Source of the DNA: Paraescarpia echinospica
Lineage: Eukaryota > Annelida > Polychaeta > Sabellida > Siboglinidae
NCBI GenBank assembly: GCA_020002185.1
Contig: CM034534.1
Span: 13,265,034-13,329,033 of the forward strand
Direction of reading: 5' to 3'
Length of the DNA stretch: 64,000 nt
Shown: positions 60,691 to 64,000 of the stretch, piece by piece
Layout: each line of letters starts with the position of its first letter
How positions within the stretch are numbered: position 1 is the first letter of the stretch
Notes under the pieces: model-generated
Told to the model about the DNA's origin: nothing
Databases searched by the model: none
The model's input: the letters and a program-made list of their open reading frames with translations, nothing else
Made by a program: the position numbers and the translations under genes

Positions 60691-61687
60691 AGACACAGAG
60701 GAAGAGACGGAGATACGGATAAGGAGAGACGGAGAGACCGAGAGGCGGAGAAGGAGAGAAAGCGTTCCTTATATTAGCAAACAAAACGTGGAAAGCGTAA
60801 ATGAAAGACACCATGCTTGCGCAAAACAACTTGTGTCTGGATTCTGGATACCCGTTTCCGAACTTGAAACACTTATATAGATATATATAAATGGAGACGT
60901 ATCGTGAACGACTGCCTTGATAACTTCCGCCGTGCAATTAGAAGAAGGGAACGAATAAGACGAAGACAACGAAGAATAATAATAAGAAGACGGAAAAAGA
61001 AGAAGCAGAAGAAGATGATGAAGAAACAAGTATGACTACTTCTATTCATTAGCGGCAAAAGCGTTGAAGTCGCGGCTCATTCAGTTCTGTCTACGTCTTA
61101 GCGTGGCGACACGATTAAATGAACATAGCTTTATCATCATTGTAGTTTGCGACAGTGTAGATGTGGAAAAATTCATATGTAATAAAACGTAGGCTACTGT
61201 TGCATCTTCGAAGGAGAGAACACGATTAAGTCAGAGTGTCAGAGTCGCGGTTTACCCACCGGCCACTGCGAGGGAGTCGCGCGGAAACCAAACAAGATGG
61301 AAAAATATCGACTACAGCGTTTGTGTGTACAAAGCTGATGTTCCTAGTGCCATTAATGCCGCTCAAACGGCTTGTCGCGACCCTGGTGTATATAGATGAC
61401 TGTCCAAACGCGGTCCCCGTCTGACATACACGTGCCCCGAGACTACTAAACACACACGCTTTGTTGACGACCAAGCCGGAGACATTGGCCAGACGTCGCG
61501 TGTCGACGACACGACTTACACGAGGGGTATATTGGAAACTTTGGTCTTTAGCTTGGTTCGTCTGACCAAGGAGTTAGGAGAGCGACTTTACGAGTTACCT
61601 AAAATAAACGAAAACCGGTCGTTTTCTGATAAGACGAAATACCAAGTCAATTTCCTTAGAACAGTGAGCAGCAACTTTGTTGTTGGA

Positions 61688-61688
<1 letters not shown>
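60691..61688. other. Unannotated interval
   Basis: GA-rich and GAAGAA-rich low-complexity sequence at about 60690-60765 and 60940-61025; otherwise no gene or repeat is recognised. Confidence 0.45.
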
Positions 61689-61732
<44 letters not shown>

Positions 61733-61840
61733 TGTGTGTGTGTGTGGTGTGTGTGTGTGTGTGTTGTGTGCGCGTGCGTGTGTGAGAGCACTCGCCTGCA
61801 TGCATACATGCGCGTGTACGTGTGTATGTGCGTGAAAAGA
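61689..61840. repeat. (GT)n microsatellite
   Basis: A GT run (61689-61770) with TCTG and TGGTG interruptions, then degenerate GTGCG/TGCATACATG text. Confidence 0.95.
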
Positions 61841-63369
61841 TAGGGGATGGAGGATGGAAGGGAAATAGGGGCAGAGGGAGAGAGAGGGGGGACAGAATGT
61901 CTGACACACAGACAGATACAGACAGACATACGGAATGTATATGAGTGAATGACTTTGATTGATTGATTTAGTTGCGTGCGTGGGTGAATGAATGAGTGCG
62001 CGTGCGAATGTGTGAGTGTTTCACTTTGACTGGTCGAGAATTGGGGCAACAAAGAAACGGCACAGTAAAAAAGCGAAAAAAGGGAACTCGTAACATATAA
62101 CTAGTATCATATATTGGAACAACGGAATAATCAGACTGGATTCAGTTAAATACCGAAATATCACAACTTTTGATTGCCAGAATGACAGGGTAACAGAACA
62201 GTGCAACAACAGAATATACAAGAATAGCAGAACGAATACACGAACGACGGAATACCAGATGGGTGCGGTAGACAAGCGGCGTAGTGGAACATTCGAGTGA
62301 ACTCGCCGTGTATTGAAACATGACTTACTTATCCTCTCCGTGCTCCAGTCAACGCGTGATGACATTGATGGCATGCGCATTACCATTGGACCAGAAGACC
62401 ACGAACCCAACAGAAGACCATGTGGAACCTTCCAGAACCAATGCAGACGAGAGAGTGAACTTGCAACCGAATGTTGGAGTCTAATTTTTGGAGCTGAGTA
62501 CTATGATTGTGCTGAGTACTATGATTGTGCTGAGTACTATAGTTGTCAGCGACTTAAAATCAACAGACATTATTGCTAAAGTAGTAAAGACCGTTTAACA
62601 AACGAGAAAGTCACACACGGACAGACTAAGAGGCCGTCCATGAAATGTCCAAATGTTTGTGTGACAATCGCAGACGAGTGAAATGAACGCGCTGTGCCGT
62701 GTGTTACACATCAAACCCAGTAAAAAGAGGCAAGACAGTGCATCGTGTGTCTCTATATAGTGGTACAATACGTAACCTGATAGCCCGTTTCGCTGATTCA
62801 TGCTTACCTGTTCGTGAAAACTCGCAGGCGGCTGTCCTTTATATCACGCCAAGATGAAACACTTCCCGATTTTTTATAGTGTTCCCCATATTTTGTAACC
62901 GAAGATACGGGATTTTTTAAAGAACACGCGTTTAGAATTCGCTTAATATTAGCATTGTAGATGCCAGCGCAGTTTATTCTGACACGTTTGATTCGTGTAA
63001 TTTGTATTCCCCGTCGCCCTGTCGACATTTTACACTTGATGGATAATCGCTTTGGGAATTCGGTCGACGCCTGACACGTCTATTCATAAACAGAAGCTTT
63101 TTTAACGTTTCGTCAAACTGACTAATAGAGTCGATGATATACACCCAAGGGCCGTCGCATACTCTCAAACGTAGGTCGGGTCGAGAGGATAATAACGGCG
63201 GTAAACGGTGAAATGTGCGGGCGAAGCCAGCGGCGGAATTCAACTGTCGACTTCACCCAACAATAATTGGTATAGTCTGAAGCCCAACCTGCCATATCGC
63301 GTGCGTGCTATGAACCTGCCTGCATCCGGGGCAAGTGGACAATGTATGATGGTACTTGGCCTATAACCC
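61841..63369. other. Unannotated interval with one small triplication
   Basis: An 18-bp unit GCTGAGTACTATGATTGT is repeated three times at 62493-62546 (third copy with changes). No gene or domain is recognised in the rest. Confidence 0.5.
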
Positions 63370-64000
63370 AAATTTACCCTTTTGACCCTTTTTTGTTCAT
63401 ATCAATGATTTGCAAACATCTTGTCCTACGTTTAAATATGTTGACGATTGCATCATATTTGAAATATGCAATCAAAGTACGATATCTTATACAGGATTCT
63501 GCCAACATTATTGAGCGATGGTCTAGTAATAATGACATGCGCATCAATACGAGTAAGACAAAAGAAATGGTTATATGTTTCGGTAAAATAGAACATTTGT
63601 AGAATCTCTGCCGTATATTGAAATAAATGGGATTGATATTGAGAGAGTTACTCAAGCAAAAGTTCTCAGTGTAACTATATCATCGGTTTTAAGTTGGAAT
63701 GCACACGTAGATGAAATAGTATCAAAGGCAAGAAAGAGAGTGTATATGATCTATCAGTTGAAACGTGCTGGTATCAACCAAAATGACTTGGTTAGAATAT
63801 ATGTATCTGTGATTAGACCAATAGTTGAATATGCCTGTCCGGTATGTTACACGAAATTGCTTAAATACTTATCGGATAACATCGAGATAATTAAAAAAAG
63901 GTGTCTCAAAACTATATTTCCTGGTTGTGTGTACGAGGTTATTCTGGAGATGGTAAACTTACCAACGCTGCATGATAGACGCAATGATTTGTGTAAAGCG
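63370..64000 (+). pseudogene. Third LINE: RT end and C-terminal domain, runs off the window
   Basis: The plus strand reads VHINDLQTSCPTFKYVDDCI (YVDD catalytic box), then in another frame DSANIIERWSSNNDMRINTS and KTKEMVICFGK, then back in the first frame SLPYIEINGIDIERVTQAKV, SWNAHVDEIVSKARKRVYMI, YQLKRAGINQNDLVRIYVSV, IRPIVEYACPV and NLPTLHDRRNDLCKA to the edge. This is the order of the end of the RT domain plus the post-RT domain in Jockey-like LINE ORF2. Two frame switches (near 63480 and 63600) cancel each other. No upstream RT blocks are seen, so the copy is 5'-truncated at about 63370. The 3' end lies beyond the window. Confidence 0.85.

Overview
This window looks like animal nuclear DNA that is gene-poor and extremely rich in repeats. 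I found no bacterial-style operons, no CRISPR array, no rRNA gene, no functional tRNA gene and no intact host protein-coding gene that I can name. The mix is typical of a marine invertebrate and is compatible with a mollusc or another lophotrochozoan, but the sequence alone does not fix the species. It combines long di- and tetranucleotide microsatellites, several unrelated minisatellites, decayed LINE retrotransposons of CR1/Jockey-like and RTE-like type, and at least eight copies of one tRNA-derived SINE family.

Layout. 0-12 kb: a perfect (TGCC)84 tract, a 58-bp minisatellite (3.6-4.5 kb), four SINE copies, long GT/CA tracts, a half-kilobase (CATA) tract and an ACGC tract. 12-24 kb: a LINE connector fragment (12.4 kb), a stub of a CR1 3' end (13.0 kb), a full-length minus-strand SINE (13.8 kb), a long inverted repeat beside a GC-rich stretch (15.9-16.4 kb), a decayed reverse-transcriptase fragment (18.4 kb) and compound GGCA/GA/GACA microsatellites (22 kb). 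24-28.7 kb: a 3-kb CR1-type LINE sits inside a 46-bp minisatellite and splits it. 28.9-34.4 kb: a 5.4-kb array of about 136 copies of a 40-bp unit with clear higher-order organisation. 34.9-40 kb: CA and GA/GACA microsatellites, a 42-bp triplicate, a 44-bp minisatellite that turns into an 88-bp dimer array, and a second SINE-like family. 40.6-43.1 kb: a second, internally deleted LINE. 45.8-51.1 kb: 39-bp, 76-bp and 41-bp minisatellites. 51-64 kb: more microsatellites, a CpG-dense stretch with a TATA-like motif (55.4-55.8 kb), an RTE-like remnant (58.6-59.2 kb), and a third LINE that runs off the right edge (63.4 kb onward).

How the parts relate. Nothing here forms a pathway. The biology is repeat turnover: LINEs supply the retrotransposition machinery, all of it broken here; SINEs presumably depend on such machinery in trans; tandem arrays grow and homogenise by unequal exchange or slippage. 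The most informative spots are the LINE inserted into a minisatellite (with a piece of a second LINE at its 5' junction), the exact multi-unit block duplications in the 40-bp array, a short shared flank next to two unrelated minisatellites, and two near-identical SINE heads that each follow a GT tract. Most long open frames in the window are translations of microsatellites (Leu-Pro-Ala-Cys, Thr-His, Cys-Val, Tyr-Met and similar repeats) and are not genes.
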